From the NCBI GenBank assembly GCA_003024785.1, contig PUQB01000044.1, positions 321,077 to 385,076 on the forward strand: a stretch of 64,000 nucleotides of DNA. The letters are read 5' to 3'. Under the pieces are notes generated by a model that was given only the letters and a program-made list of their open reading frames with translations, had not been told where the DNA came from and made no database searches. A program made the translations under genes and the position numbers. This document shows, piece after piece, positions 23,880-37,000 of this stretch; positions within the stretch are counted from its first letter, which is position 1; each line of letters begins with the position of its first letter. Source of the DNA: Selaginella tamariscina (Eukaryota > Streptophyta > Lycopodiopsida > Selaginellales > Selaginellaceae).

Positions 23880-24786
23880 GAAGTCGGACTTGTTTCTTAG
23901 AATGCCATAATAACAGCGTTTGCTTTAAACGGACGATTGGAGGAAGCTGAAGATCTGTTCAAAGGCATGCCGGAACATAATCTGGTTTCGTGCAATGCAA
24001 TGGGTACGGCATATGCCCACCTTGGGCATATCGAAGTGATTAAAAACTTCTTTGATTCGATGCCCAGAAGAAATCTCATATCATGGACGGCTTTGATGAC
24101 GGGTTACGTCTTGGAACAAGATATTGAGGGAGTCAAGAGTGTGTTTGATCGAATGCCAGAGTGGGACCTTGTCGCATGGAACTTGTTATTGACTGCATAC
24201 GCACAAAGCGGCCAATCTGCAGCAGGGAAAGAAACTGTCCGGTGTGCTGTCCGAGACGAAGAAGTTGTTTGACAGACTTCCTCATGCGAGTTTAGTCTCA
24301 CACAATGCTATGCTTTCTGCATATTACCAGAACGGATGTCTAGAAGATCTAAGTAGATTGTTTGGGTACATGCAGGAGAGAAACTTAGTGTCATGGAACA
24401 CAGTGCTTGCCATATATGCTCAGAAGGCACGCTCCAACGAGGCAGAAGAGGTCTTTAAAGAGATGCAAATGGAGGGTGTTAACCCCGACGAGGCTTCTTT
24501 CGTATGTGTCTTAATTGCGTACAGTCACAGAGGTGATTTGCAATGCAGCAGAAGCTTGTTCATGTCCATGTGTACGGATTATGGTGTTAAACCAGTTAGA
24601 CAGCTATATAGCTGTATGACTGACCTTCTCGGACGATCCGGGCATCTGGTCGATGCACGAGATCTTGTTGAGAGCATGCCATTCGTGTCGGATCCAGTCG
24701 ATCAGCACTGCTTGTTGGCTTCCAGTAAGACTCATGTTTATAACTGGACCAGGTTAACATGGGACTCTCGCTCCTTCCGAGCTTAG
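23880..24786 (+). pseudogene. PPR pseudogene, copy of the 56.4-57.8 kb gene
   Basis: PPR proteins bind organellar RNA one base per repeat. This fragment carries about eight PPR motifs (AFALNGRLEEAEDLFKGMPE, NLISWTALMTGYV, FDRMPEWDLVAWNLLLTAYA) in two overlapping frames, 23937-24272 and 24244-24786. A frameshift lies near 24250. It ends with remains of an L-type repeat and E-like region (GVNPDEASFVCVLIAYSHRG, LLGRSGHLVDARDLV). The N-terminus is missing: the gypsy element lies immediately upstream. It aligns with about 56990-57775, where the same gene is more damaged in places. Confidence 0.85.
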
Positions 24787-24789
24787 AGA

Positions 24790-25256
24790 GAGAGTTTTGT
24801 ACTAATGCGATGCATACATGTTGGATAACAGAACGAACGAACGAGGAGAGATTGCTGTGATAGACTCCATAGCTTTCTCCCCAGCTCTTTCAAGATCTTC
24901 ATGTGTCTTACATGCCCCGAGCAGGATACCCCACGTCACCTCGTTGGCCACGAAAGGCATCTCTTTCTTCGGCATTGTGCAGCTTACCGTTCCTTCCCAG
25001 AAGATCGATCATGGCACCGTAATGCTCCCTTTCTGGTTTCACTCCATGCTCCTCCGCCATCGAGATGAAGTAGTTCCTGCTCGACAAGCCCATGCAGTGA
25101 GTACGTGTAAGAACGATCCTTGTTCGTGCCTCACTCCATTCTCTTCAAGAGCTCAATTGCATTGAGTGCTTGCCTACACTGAACGTAACCAGCCAGCAGT
25201 CGTTCCAGCATTATATGCCCCGGAATCTTATCAAACGTCTCCTTGGCGTCTGTCAT
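24790..25256 (-). pseudogene. PPR 3'-end fragment, antisense
   Basis: Matches 57770-58280, the 3' third of the minus-strand PPR gene, in the same minus orientation and the same convergent position behind the plus-strand PPR copy. Short reading stretches remain (YFISMAEEHGVKPEREHYGA, DLLGRNGKLHNAE). Indels break the frame. The segment ends at about 25256, where sequence orientation flips. Confidence 0.85.
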
Positions 25257-26230
25257 ACGTAATGCCCTCTTGACAGCATTTGCCCAGAATGGGCACCTAG
25301 ACGATGCTAAACAGGTGTTTGATCAGATGTCATATAGAGATTTGATAACATGGACTGCTATGGTGCAGGGATTATCCGAAAACAAGCGACTTACAGAATC
25401 AGTGTTTGCATTTGAGAGAATGCCTGAGTGGAATGTTATCTCTTGGACCTCCACGCTTGCAGCAGTTGCCCTTAAAAGGGATTTCGAGACGACCAAGAGC
25501 TTGTTTGATCGTATGCCGGAGCAGAGCGTCGTCAACTGGACGGCTGTTCTTGAATCTGGAAACGTACATGATGCAAGAAGTGTGTTCAAGAGAGTTCCTA
25601 TGTATGATATATTGCTTGTCAACTCATGGTTTCCGTGTTGGGACAGAATGGGCATCTCGGAGAAGCAGAGAGACTCTTCCATCTCGCTCCAGAGAGAAAT
25701 AATACTTGCGAGTTATTCAGAGGAGGGAAGCATCGGAAAAGCCAGGTGCGCCTTCAATAAGATGTCGCAGAGAAGCGTAGTTTCATGGACTGCAATTTGC
25801 CAGGCATATGCGGACGAAGGGGACTTTGAAGAAGCAAAGAGCGTGTTCGATGGTGCACTGGCACGTAATGCACGGCTGTATACTGCAGTCATTGCAGCGT
25901 ATGCAAACAAGGGACGTCTTACGGAGGTCAAGACTATGTCGGGGGAGAATGCCGGAGCACGACGTGGTTTCCTCGACCGCTCTCATGGTTGCCCACTCAC
26001 ATAACGGTTGCATAACCGAGGCAAAGTCTATGTTCGACAACGTGCTAGAGAAGAACGTGATAGCGTGGACAGCACTGTCTGGATGCCTTCAGCAAGGGAA
26101 AGATGCATTCGAGAGGATGCCAATGCGGAACGTACTCTCGTGGAATGCCATGGTTTCGGTTTACGACCAGAGCGGGCAACTGGACAATGCAAAGATGACG
26201 TTCAATGCGAACTCCATTGTTATTGTGATT
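25257..26230 (+). pseudogene. PPR fragment, inverted relative to its source
   Basis: Matches the reverse complement of about 58400-59420, so the 5' and middle portions of the minus-strand PPR gene have been turned onto the plus strand. Frames 25243-26004 and 25808-26260 hold repeats such as AKQVFDQMSYRDLITWTAMV and SMFDNVLEKNVIAWTAL. The frame breaks near 25620-25700 and 25930. Sequence identity to the source is high, but a start and end are missing. Confidence 0.85.
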
Positions 26231-26260
26231 ATTGGGTATATGAAAATAATGCTGCCTTAA

Positions 26261-28985
26261 ATGTGTTAATTATATTTACATCTTGGATATTATATATGCC
26301 TTGATATGATGTTTAAAAAAAGAAAAAAGATTTCTTGAAAAATATTACAGTGTGATGTTTAAACATTGAAGAAAGATTATAATAAAAATAAAAAAAATTA
26401 TATAATTTAATTTTTAAATGATTATTAAGTTAGAATTGTTATATTATTCTAATGTCTCTATGTGTATTCTCTAAAATTTTAAGAATATTATGAAAAAGTT
26501 CTTTTCATAATATTTGTATAAGCTTTAAGTAATTAAATTTATAAAATATAACATATGATTAACCCAACAAACTATTTATAATAGAATTATAACATGATGT
26601 GAAATTCTAAGGAAATAATAAGTAATAGAAAAACTATTTTGTTAATAAAATTATTTGTATGTTCATAGATGAGATTTATAAAGTTAATAAATATATTATG
26701 ATAATTTTCATTTATTATTATTAAGAAAATGAATATGTTATAAAGAATATCTTAAAAAAGGTCATTTGAAAATAAAAATGAATGAAATGAAAAACTTAAT
26801 AAAATCTTGTGAATTTTTAAGACAATTCATAAAATCTTTATATACCTTAATGTTATTTAAACTTATTTATGATGTATAAGTCATAATTCATATTGAGTGA
26901 GTGATGAATTTTTAAGAATAAATATTGAACATGGTTTCAGTAAATGAAATAATTAAAGGCATGTTTTATATAATCAAAAATCTAAAATAAGTTTAAGTTT
27001 CATGCTTTATGGATTATATAAATTATTCAAAGACTAAAATAAAAGAAGAAGTGAAAAATTAAGGTAAGAGATTTTATTTTATGATATAAAAATAAAGTAA
27101 AAAACTTTAATTAAAAATAAAATAAAAAAAATAGAACCTTCTAATGTCAAATACATTAACTTTAAAAGATAAGTTGAGTTAAAAACATTATAAAAAAAAA
27201 GAGTTGAATGAATAAATTAAAGAAGGAAAAAAAGAATATTTTGATCGGGAGCTGGCCGGCTGATCTTGGTATATAAATCTTAATGATTTCGATACATTTT
27301 CATTAAATTAAAAATAATAATTGATTTAAAAAATTTAACTTAAGAAAGAAATCACTATATTAATTTAAATCCACATGGCATTATGGATTATGACCTTAAA
27401 TAATTAATTTATAAAATAAACATATGATTAACCTAACAAATTATTTACAATGCCATTATAACACGATGTGAAATTCTTAAAGAAATAATAAATAATAGAG
27501 AAAACTATTTTGTTAATGAAATTATTTGTATGTTCATAAATGAGATTATTAAAAGTATAATAAATTTACATTTTATTATTATTAATAAATTTAATATTTA
27601 TTATTATTAAGAAAATGAATATGTTATAAAGAATATCTTAAAGAAGGTCATTTGAAAATAAAAAAGATTGAAATGAAAAACTTATAATAAAGTCTTATGG
27701 ATTTTTAAAATAACTCATAAAATTTTATATACATTAATGTTATTTAAACTTATTCATGGTATATAAGCCATAACTCTTATTAAGTGGATGATGCATTTTA
27801 AGAATAAATATTAAACATGATTTCAGTCAAAGAAATTATTAAAGGCATGTTTCGTATAATTGAAATTAAATAAGTTTATGTTCCATGTTTTATGGACTAT
27901 ATAAATTATTTAAAGATTAAAATAAAAGAAGAAGTGTAAATATAGTGAAGTATAAATCCGTACTTGAGTAAATCACATATGCTTACAGTCGTATAAAGTT
28001 AAAAAGTAAGAGATTTAAAATAAAGTAAAAGATTTTAATTAAAAATTAAAATGAATAGAATCATTTAAGGTCGAATACATTAATTTCAAATGACAAGTTG
28101 AGTTAAAAACACTTTAAAAAAAAAGTTAAAGAAAAAAATTAATAAATAAATTAAAGAAGTAAATAGTGAATATAATAATAAAGTTGTTAACCATTTATTT
28201 TATAACCAATCTAACAATCACCATAAATAATAATATTTGGTTTTATATATTGAAATATTTAATAATTATAGTGAAGTGTTTAATTATAAATAATATGTTT
28301 TAGGTGAAAGACCCATAACATAAGATTCAAGATTATTACGCATACCTCCTCATCATATATTTATTTTAAAGAGCCATTTTAAATAAATGATTTAATATAT
28401 TACATAGATAACTTAAATTAATATAATTATATTTTTTTTACATCTCGAGGCATCTTTATGCAATAACAATCACAATAACACATACACACATTATGAATTG
28501 TTAAAACTAATTTTTTTATATTATTAATCATAATAATGATCAACATCGTCAACATGTAACATAAAAAAATTGATATTTTATTAAACAAAAATTTATTGAA
28601 AATTAAATTTTATAAGGTGGAAGAAAGTAAAAATAATAAAATATATAATATATAGTACTACAATTTTGTTGTAGTATAGAATAAATGAAAATACTAGGGA
28701 AAGTCAAATATAAAAGTAAAAAGGGAGTATATATTATGTTCATATAAAATACATAGTACAATTATAATCTAACTATATTTATTTATATCATTATGTCTAG
28801 ATAATTACTCCTTTAGTGTATTCCATTAATATATTCAAATGCAAATTCCACATTGTATCCACAGTTTTATATTCTCATTTAATTCTTATATTTTCACTAT
28901 ATATACTATTTTTGTATTTTTTTAATTATATTCTCAAAAGAAAAACATGTAAATTTAAAACTCCTATTCCTTGTATTCCTCGTCC
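26261..28985. repeat. AT-rich DNA with a direct duplication of about 0.75 kb
   Basis: About 26525-27243 and 27395-28190 are direct copies at roughly 870 bp spacing; for example GAAAATGAATATGTTATAAA occurs in both, followed by several hundred matching bases. A third copy lies in inverted orientation at about 47360-48580. A and T dominate; I see no coding frame. The family is unclassified. Confidence 0.75.
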
Positions 28986-29028
28986 GCATTTCTACACAAA
29001 ATGATATGAAACCAGTTATCGCTGCATC

Positions 29029-29192
29029 TTATCGTTGTACGACTTGAGTAATGTTGTGTGGTTGTTGTATAAGTTAATCCGAGCAGTTGAAGTCCTTGGC
29101 AGCTTGCCTCGAAACCGCTTCCCCGCTTGTAACAGCTTCCGATGGTTGAAAGGCCTGTACGACACGCAACACTTATAAAACTGTACTGTAAT
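29029..29192 (-). pseudogene. SCC2 exon fragment, antisense
   Basis: Reverse complement of 16195-16363: the SCC2 exon 16235-16363 plus about 40 bp of its upstream intron (ending GTACAG). Small differences include an AACAACCA variation and a few substitutions. Intron sequence shows it was copied at the DNA level. It joins directly to the F-box fragment at about 29193. Confidence 0.85.
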
Positions 29193-30080
29193 TTTGAGTG
29201 CAATATGTACGCTGTTGGGTCGGGCCTTGCCATGATTCTTAATCACGATGCACAGAAGCTGATCGTGGTGAACCCGATGGTGGAGGGAGAGTACAACGTG
29301 CTTCCCCGACCCAATCACATCCTCTTGTCTCCCGATCTTATGTTCAGCATGTACCTGAACATGGACCCTGTTTTCGTGGAATGGCACAAGGACAGGAATG
29401 GGTACTATGTGGTCATAGCCCGAAGCAGGCTCAGGAGGATGCCTCACGTTGATATCGACCTGCCCGACTTGCTTTCGGCTAGGGGAGCTTGTGGCGCTCA
29501 GCCGAGACAGGAAGCGTGTGGCGACTTACGATGTGGAGGAGGACAGGTGGAGGGAATACGACTGTCTCCCAAAGCTCCAGGATGAAGGACTTTGCTACTG
29601 TGTGCTCAAGGCGAAGAAGCATACGGAGTCGAGGCTCTTGGTAGTCTGTCGAGGGGCGGTGGTGGAGGGAGACATACTGGCCTGAGCATTGCTCCCCGAT
29701 CCCCGCCGGTGAAACTGTTACAGTTGAATACTGTCAACCTTGTTGGGCGTGCGGACCAGGACGAGGTCCGTGTAAGTGTGGGAGATGGATGACACTTGGG
29801 TTTCGGAACGCTAAGTTCCGAATTCCAGACATCCTCTGTGACTTTGAAGTCGGCACTTTCTACTCGGCTACCAATTATGAATGTCGAAGACTCGTTTTGC
29901 ACAGAGCAATTCGGCCTTCCACGCAAAACAAGCAATATTGCCTTCCTCTGGTTGCAAGAGGAGCTGGGAGTCTACAACACCTGGATGTCAGTCTCATAAC
30001 ATTCGGGACATTCTGGAGTCTCAGTGGGTCCAAGACTTATTAAGGATGAAGGATATCCACACCGCATACATCCTTTGAGC
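29193..30080 (+). pseudogene. F-box/kelch-type protein fragment, frameshifted
   Basis: Two frames, 29142-29585 and 29449-29685, together give a plant F-box-associated, beta-propeller-like segment: GSGLAMILNHDAQKLIVVNP, RNGYYVVIARS, then RKRVATYDVEEDRWREYDCL and ESRLLVVCRG. Plant F-box proteins of this type are substrate adaptors of SCF ubiquitin ligases; the F-box itself is absent here. A frameshift lies near 29480. A further segment up to about 30080 (FRIPDILCDFEVGTFYSA; QFGLPRKTSNIAFLWL in another frame) may be its C-terminus. No start codon or full domain survives. The sequence is GC-rich next to its surroundings, as a recent exon copy would be. Confidence 0.65.
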
Positions 30081-30139
30081 CCTCCAGTGATTCCAATATG
30101 TGAACAATGTAATATCTTTTGTATATATATTTGATATGA

Positions 30140-30480
30140 ATCAACATTGAGTTCCAATCAGGTAGATCTGGTTGTGTTCTGGAATTCTGTTGAAGAGATC
30201 CTCGGCTTCGTTCAGATATCCATTGTAGGCATATGCGGTAAGCATGAGGACCCATGAGTGGGAATTCTTATATGGAATACTTTTGAAAACATTTCAAGAT
30301 TCTTCAAGACTTCCGAGCTTCCCATACAAAATTCATAGCAGGTTGGATATGAAAGCTTCCTGTTTAAGAATGCCTTGTCCAGAAGCTAGAATTCTATTGT
30401 GCAACTCCCGTGCTCTACAGAGGTTGTCGCATGAGTGGCAGGAACTATTGTATGTATGCTATCGTATAAATTTTAACTAA
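30140..30480 (-). pseudogene. PPR N-terminal fragment, antisense
   Basis: Reading the minus strand from 30470 to 30150 in mixed frames gives a typical PPR N-terminal region: a C..L..ARELHNRILASGQG start, then ILYGKLGSLEES, then SWVLMLTAYAYNGYLNEAED and LFNRIPEHN. One in-frame stop precedes the YGK motif. It is distinct from the two PPR genes at 56-60 kb. It is about 100 codons and lacks both ends. Confidence 0.65.
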
Positions 30481-32028
30481 TTAATAGCCAGCCTTGAAGA
30501 TTGCAGTTCATTAAAATCAATTTCATTTTTTAGACCAAAACTTTCTTTAACTCCGTAGTCAAAGTTCTCCATGTCTCCAATTGCAAAACAAAGCTGAATA
30601 CACATGATTAATTAATTAAAATTTAATAATTAAATTAAAATTGTATGATTATTTAGGACACTTGCAAAACACGGCCCTCTTAAGACGTGTTAAGAAAAAT
30701 TAATTATTTACCTTAATTTCCAAAGGTTTCTTAGGTGGTTTTTTCATGTGTGTGAATGTAATGCTTAATTGGGTGTAATTTTTATGTTAATGATGTATAT
30801 TTGGGTGTGTATGAGTGTATTAAGTGGTGTAATGTTTAATTTTGTAGCCGACATAAAAAAATTTTAATGTATCAAACATTTAAGCATTTGAAACACACAA
30901 ATCTTATGAAATTAATATAAAATTAGAAATAATGATAATACTTTTGAGAATACATACTTTATGTGAAGAACTTTGACATTTACATATGTCAATACATTTC
31001 GAGGCTTCTACATCTGATTGTATTGTGTGGTTTATTATTAATTTTAAATAACGTTTTAAAGACTTTAATTTACAGAATACTTTATAATTTTGATAATTAT
31101 GAAACTTCGTTTGCATAAAAGGACCCTTAGTTTTTAATAATGATTTATTAAAACGTTTCCGGTTTATGAAACATTAAGAATTTACATCTAAAATAAATAA
31201 ATTTATTTTAAAATATTATAAAATACACAAATGCATAAAGTTAAATATCCTAACAACAATGATTAACTTATGTGCTTATAATAAAATAATTATTATTGAC
31301 AAAGGGATGATGGGACATTAAAAACTTATATTCAAAATAAAATAAATTTAATCTAAAAAATATTGAAAAGCACAAATATTTTATCAACAAACTCATGTGT
31401 TTATAATAAAATAATAAAATATTAAAATATATATTCAAAATAAAATAAATTTATTTTGAAAATCTTTGGAACCATAGTTATTAATGAATATTCAATAATA
31501 GATTTATAATACAATAAACACCATAATAAAATATATAATTTAATGAAAGGTCAATGAAATATTAAGTTGTATCTAAAATAAAATAAATTAATATCAAAAA
31601 ATACAAAATTCACAAAGTTAAGCATTTCATTAATAGAATTAATTCTTATGCCTAAACTAAAATAATATTGTTTAATAAAAGGATGATGGGACATTAAAAA
31701 TCTATATTTAAATCATAAAAGTTTATAAAATAAAATACCAACTCCTATGTTTATAATACAATATATAATTATAAATGAAAGGGTAATGAAAATTTAAGAA
31801 ATTATATCCAAACTATTTTAAAAAATTCATTTTAAGAAATATAAAAGTTCATAAAATTAAATACCCATGAATGAATATTCAACAATAAATTATGTAAATA
31901 TCTTATGTGCATATAGTAAAATAGTGATGAGACATTAAAAAAATTTACATTTTTTAAAATATCAAAAAAAACACAAAATTCACAAAATTAAGTATTTCAT
32001 TAATAATGACTAACTTGAATGCTTATTA
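30481..32028. repeat. AT-rich degenerate repeat array
   Basis: The words TAATAAAATAATAATTATTA, GATGAGACATTAAAAA and AATAAATTTATTTTGAAAAT recur in the same order about every 100-200 bp. From about 31795 the array is the left end of the segmental duplication (copy at 50028-50285). I see no gene. Confidence 0.65.
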
Positions 32029-32335
32029 GGGCCGATTCACACCATACATTAAGTTATGAATATTACATTAGTTGTTATTAACTTAATCTTATTAGTTAAT
32101 GTCATCGATCTTCACACCAATATTAATTAATCACAACATTAGAGAATTTTATTTAATGTAACTTAGCTTAATTTAATATAATGTAAATGACTTCACACCG
32201 CATTACATTAGAGTTATTAACAAATATGTGTTTTCACATATGTTTTACATTAACTTTATATTAAAGGCTCAAGGTATTCGAGCCCATACCTTATTTGAAA
32301 GCCTCAAGAGCTTCACCGACGGAAGAGAAGCCATG

Positions 32336-34076
32336 TGTCAAGTTTTAACCCAAAGGGCCAACACGTGGCAACACGTGGCTGTAGGTGGTCATTTGGTGTC
32401 ATCACCCTGTGAGCAACGCTAATTTCCCAGAACAACCCTAACGACCCTAGGGTTAGACTCTAATCCCAAGTGGACATGAGACTTAGGGTTTAGCCTAAGT
32501 CTCCCTAGAATGTCTGCCCTAGAACCCTTGAGGGATAACCCTAGTTGACTTAGGGTTTAGCCTAAGTCTCCCTAGAGTGTCTGCCCCCAAAACGCTTGAG
32601 GGATAACCCTAGTTGACTTAGGGTCTTGCCCTAGAAGACCTAGACAGGCTCATGCCCTAACCCCCATCAAGGACGTGTGTTCCACACATACCCCTGATAG
32701 AGCTAAGGCATCGTCACTTACCCCTTGAGGAATCACCCTCATCCAGGAGTACAACCCCTTTAGGGCGACAAGGGGTACCTTGAACCACAATTAACCCCTA
32801 AAGGTTTGAGTGGCCAAGTTATACCCTAGACCTAGGGCTAATACTTAGTGAGGACACGAGTGTGCGCTGTAGGCGGACACGAGTGTTCTGCTAAGCAAAC
32901 TCCCTAAGGCTAGGTTGGGATAACCCTAAGCACATGACCTTGCGAGTGCGTGACTAAAGGGCTCCTACTAACATGTTTAGGTTGTTCAACCCTTGAATTC
33001 CAAGGAGAACACTCCCCTAACCAAGTGTGCCAAAACACACCTAGTTATGAGACCTAACCTCCCTTGAGTGGATGCCCAGTGTAAGCACAAGCATGTCTAT
33101 TTACTAAAGTATCCAACCCCTTGGCGACAAGCCCATGACATAACCCCAAAGGGCGTGCCTCAAGCGTTGTACTATGTGACGTTTAGCCCAGTGTCACATC
33201 TCCATGTGACACTGCCTTCCCGATGTGGGCTATCATGTCCATAGCCCTTAGATTCAAGAGTTGCACCAAGTGCCACAAACGTGGCTCCTAAATGCCAACT
33301 CTAGAACCCCTTAGTGAACCCTCAGGAACTGGTAAGGTGAACTTGTCAAACAAGATCCCACGCCCACAGTTGGACAAGGACACGGATGTGCCTTGCTTGG
33401 CTGAGTGCTACACCTAGCTTGACGTGGAGGAGGAGGCTGGAGACAAGCCTCAACCTCTGCCTCTTGGAACGTGCATTCCGACAAGACCTCCCAGGCATGG
33501 ATTCGCCAACGTTAAGGGTAAGCTACCCCGAAGGTGGGACGTACCCCTGGCATCTGGAAGTTAGGGCGGCACAACAGAGGGTTGTGCCTTGACGACACAA
33601 GCTAGAGCTTGCACCGGGAGAAGAGTAACGAGCTCAGTCATGAACCCAGGAACCCTCACTCCTATATACTACCTTATTTATGTGACAGAGCCCCCCCCCC
33701 TGTTTTCCTGTTTACATAAGTGGGCTAGCACTGAAATCTCATTCCCAGAGGGAACATACTTGGTGAGTTATCCATCGACCCCTAAACCCTAACCTGTCAA
33801 ACCTGGGGTATTTCTAAGCATATCCGACATGCCGAACTCACCGGAACTAGCCATTAATCCAACCGGGACACGGAAAACGGTAAGAGTTTTCTAGAAGGTA
33901 AGTGCTAGCTTCGCTAGAGTTTCTTGCAATACCTAATGACACCGGCCGGACCATCACTAAATACCAAGTGCACTAAGCGGGCCTGTTTCTACTACATCTA
34001 GGGCTTATCAACATAGTACAGTAGGTAACAACAGTCAACGTCCAAAGTAAAGGGAGTCATAGTAAAAACTATGACA
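32336..34076 (-). repeat. LARD-like 3' LTR
   Basis: 1741 bp, matching 37818-39651 throughout apart from indels. It contains short open frames only. A C-rich run lies near 33690 and paired ACACGTGG motifs near 32360. Confidence 0.9.
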
Positions 34077-37000
34077 CACTCCCCGCCTTTGAAAATGTCA
34101 ACGTCCTCGTTGACGTCCAACTCCAAGACTAGATAATGTTAGAAAAAATAACCAAAACTAACATATCACTCTATGCGGAGTCAGCCAAAAGTTCACATAA
34201 GTTTTATTACCCCCTTGCATTACGCGAAACCAAGTACTTCAGAACCGTCGTTCACTAGTCGTAAACCTAGCTGCCGGAGGCACCACCTGCGACATGAAGT
34301 CACTTGGAGACCTTTTGCACGTCTGCAAAGTCTGTCACCCGACGCACACAACACAATGGTTAATTTCTTTACTTAACTAGAATTTATATTGGAGGCCTCT
34401 AGTTAGTGTTGTTGCCGGCCCCTTGGTTAACAAGAAATAAAGACTTGCTTTATTCCTTAATATTAAATGCTGTTGACGACCTCTGTCGTCTAACACAAAC
34501 AAGCACTTCTCAAATGCTTGACCAAACACCTTCGCATTTCTTTTGATTTTCCAATGGTCCCACATCTCCACATGTTACGATATTATAGCTTACATCTCTG
34601 CATCCCTCGGTGCTTCTCATTACCCCTTTTCATAAGGGTCTGCTACTATACCTATCTCTCATTAGTATATAGCTACGCCAGACTAAGTATGAGACTTTTA
34701 TCGGAATCAAGCTCTTTTCCGATATAAGAGTACAAGTCGTAAAACCCTGTTCTTTGTAAACATGTCAATCTGGCCAGAGGCGATCACAGAGGCGCATGGC
34801 TGTACACATGTATACAACAAGGTCTTGCCAATCTACCAACTGCCATTCACTTGGTGTGTTATTAACATAAATTTATTCCCGATAGGAATCAAATTCAGTC
34901 AAATCCGCGACCAAGTGTGATAGCCTTACCATTCGTCCTTTGCAACATCTTTGTACTCTTTCATAACACCGACCAGTTCAGGGACCAGATAAGCTAACAT
35001 ACCTTTCTTACAAAAATGTGGAAACCAGGAAATTCAACCCATCTCTAGTGCCTCAATCGACAACTTTAGATAACACGTCTCTTAATTGTCACTCTCATTG
35101 TACTCATTCCCCAAAGAGCACATCATACTAGATGCCGTTCAATACTTCCTAACTCTTTATCTCACTAAGTTCAAAATACCAAATTTTAAGACTTAGTTTC
35201 CACGATAAGAGTCTCTCTGAATTCGAATACTGCACGCTCCATAACATTATATTTATTTCCAACTCTTAAACTGATTTCGTAAATGTTTCTCAACACTATA
35301 TAAGTATTTTCACTAATTCAAGCAATTAGTGTTTTTGATAAACATCTTTTTAAACTAATCCTTATTCCATAAACAGTTTAATTTCGATATTGATACTCTT
35401 GAATGGATAATGATCGTTTTAACGTTCAAATCCTAAGTTTATCAACTAGTTGTTATACTAGCGGATATAAACTTACAATCATATCAATCTATCAAAATGC
35501 TACAACTATAATATAGACATGGTCTTAGTTTACATGAACCGAACTTAGTTTTGAGATGGACATATAATGTTATGACAGTATTCCGAGGAACTTGTTCAGA
35601 GACTAAGAGGAATCATGAACTAGTGTCTGGTTCATCTAATTGATTTAGTAAGATATCAACCTCCACATAAATGTTATCATAACACTGAAGTGTTATATCA
35701 ACTTCATGTTTTAGTCATACCTTATAATTCAATAGATCTCCCCAAACATGAATAAAATATCTAGTTCAGTACATTGAACTAAGATACATTATTCACTCTA
35801 GACACCTAGCAATCCAGAAAGTATCACATTGCCCCTCAAGCAATGTATTGAGAAATGTCTCATTTCTCAACTAACTTGAAAACACGTTTCAAGTTATAAC
35901 ACTAAGGTAGTGCCTTACCAAAGTGTTGACTCAAATCCGCTTGAGTCTTTATATTTATGATTATGGCCACCTCATGTGATCATAACCAAGTTTATATTGA
36001 GCGCTCCAAACTCAATATTCAAGAGATACCATACTATACTTTGACAAGTCATTTATAATCAATCTTAAAAATGTCATAAATACTTTCAAAGTTTAAATAT
36101 GAATATCTCAATGAATGAGGTGATAGGAAACCTCATATTTCGAACGGATATTGGACGAACCTTGAACTACAATCATCAAGAAGGGACACCATCTTCTTGA
36201 GCTAATCCCGCTACACAATATCACTTACAAGAATATTGAACCAACTCAAGGAACACCATCAAACCTTGAGATAGAACTAACAACTAACCCAAGGAATACA
36301 ATCAAACCTTGAGTCAAGAATAGTTTTTTTTCAATATTCAAAGATGAAGATACATACTTTATTTGTTCTTTAAGTGCCCACATTTGCGACCATGATGCAG
36401 AGTCAAGAAACCGTCTTTTGAAAATCGTCGACTCTAAAATAAAAATTGATATTGAAAATCAATATCAACTTCAATTCTCATCGAACACCGACTCTCTGAG
36501 GAGGTACATGCACTTAAACCTCCAATGGAAATCCGACTATTACTAGCTCATTGTAATTCTCAACATAAGTTATCAAACTTAGCAAGTTTCCTTACTTAGT
36601 CGATAAACAAAGTGAAGAATCCCAAATCATGCTCTTCTTAACCAAGGAATCACCCTTGTTCAAGAACTTCTCCCCACATTGCAAACAACGTTACAGTTTC
36701 CAAGATTAAAGAGTTAACAATGAAAATGCACAAGTGTGCGCCGAACGCCTTCACTATGCAAGTCTTCATTACTCAGTAAACTAAAAATGTAAACGTATGT
36801 TTCCAACATTACTCTTTCTGATAGATCATGCCATCTATCCCAAAAGTTGCATTGATAGGGATGCAACATTAAATCCGTCTACTGCCAAAATATATTATTC
36901 TATCCCATTCTTAAGATCCCATATGAGATAACTTCATAATCAAGTTAGCCGAGCTAGCTAACTTGAATACAAAGTGCGCGCTTACAACTAACTAAGGTTT

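Noticed and set aside
34377..34571. Possible copia gag/pol remnant inside the LARD-like element
   Set aside because: Short frames in either direction show no zinc knuckle, protease, integrase or RT motif.
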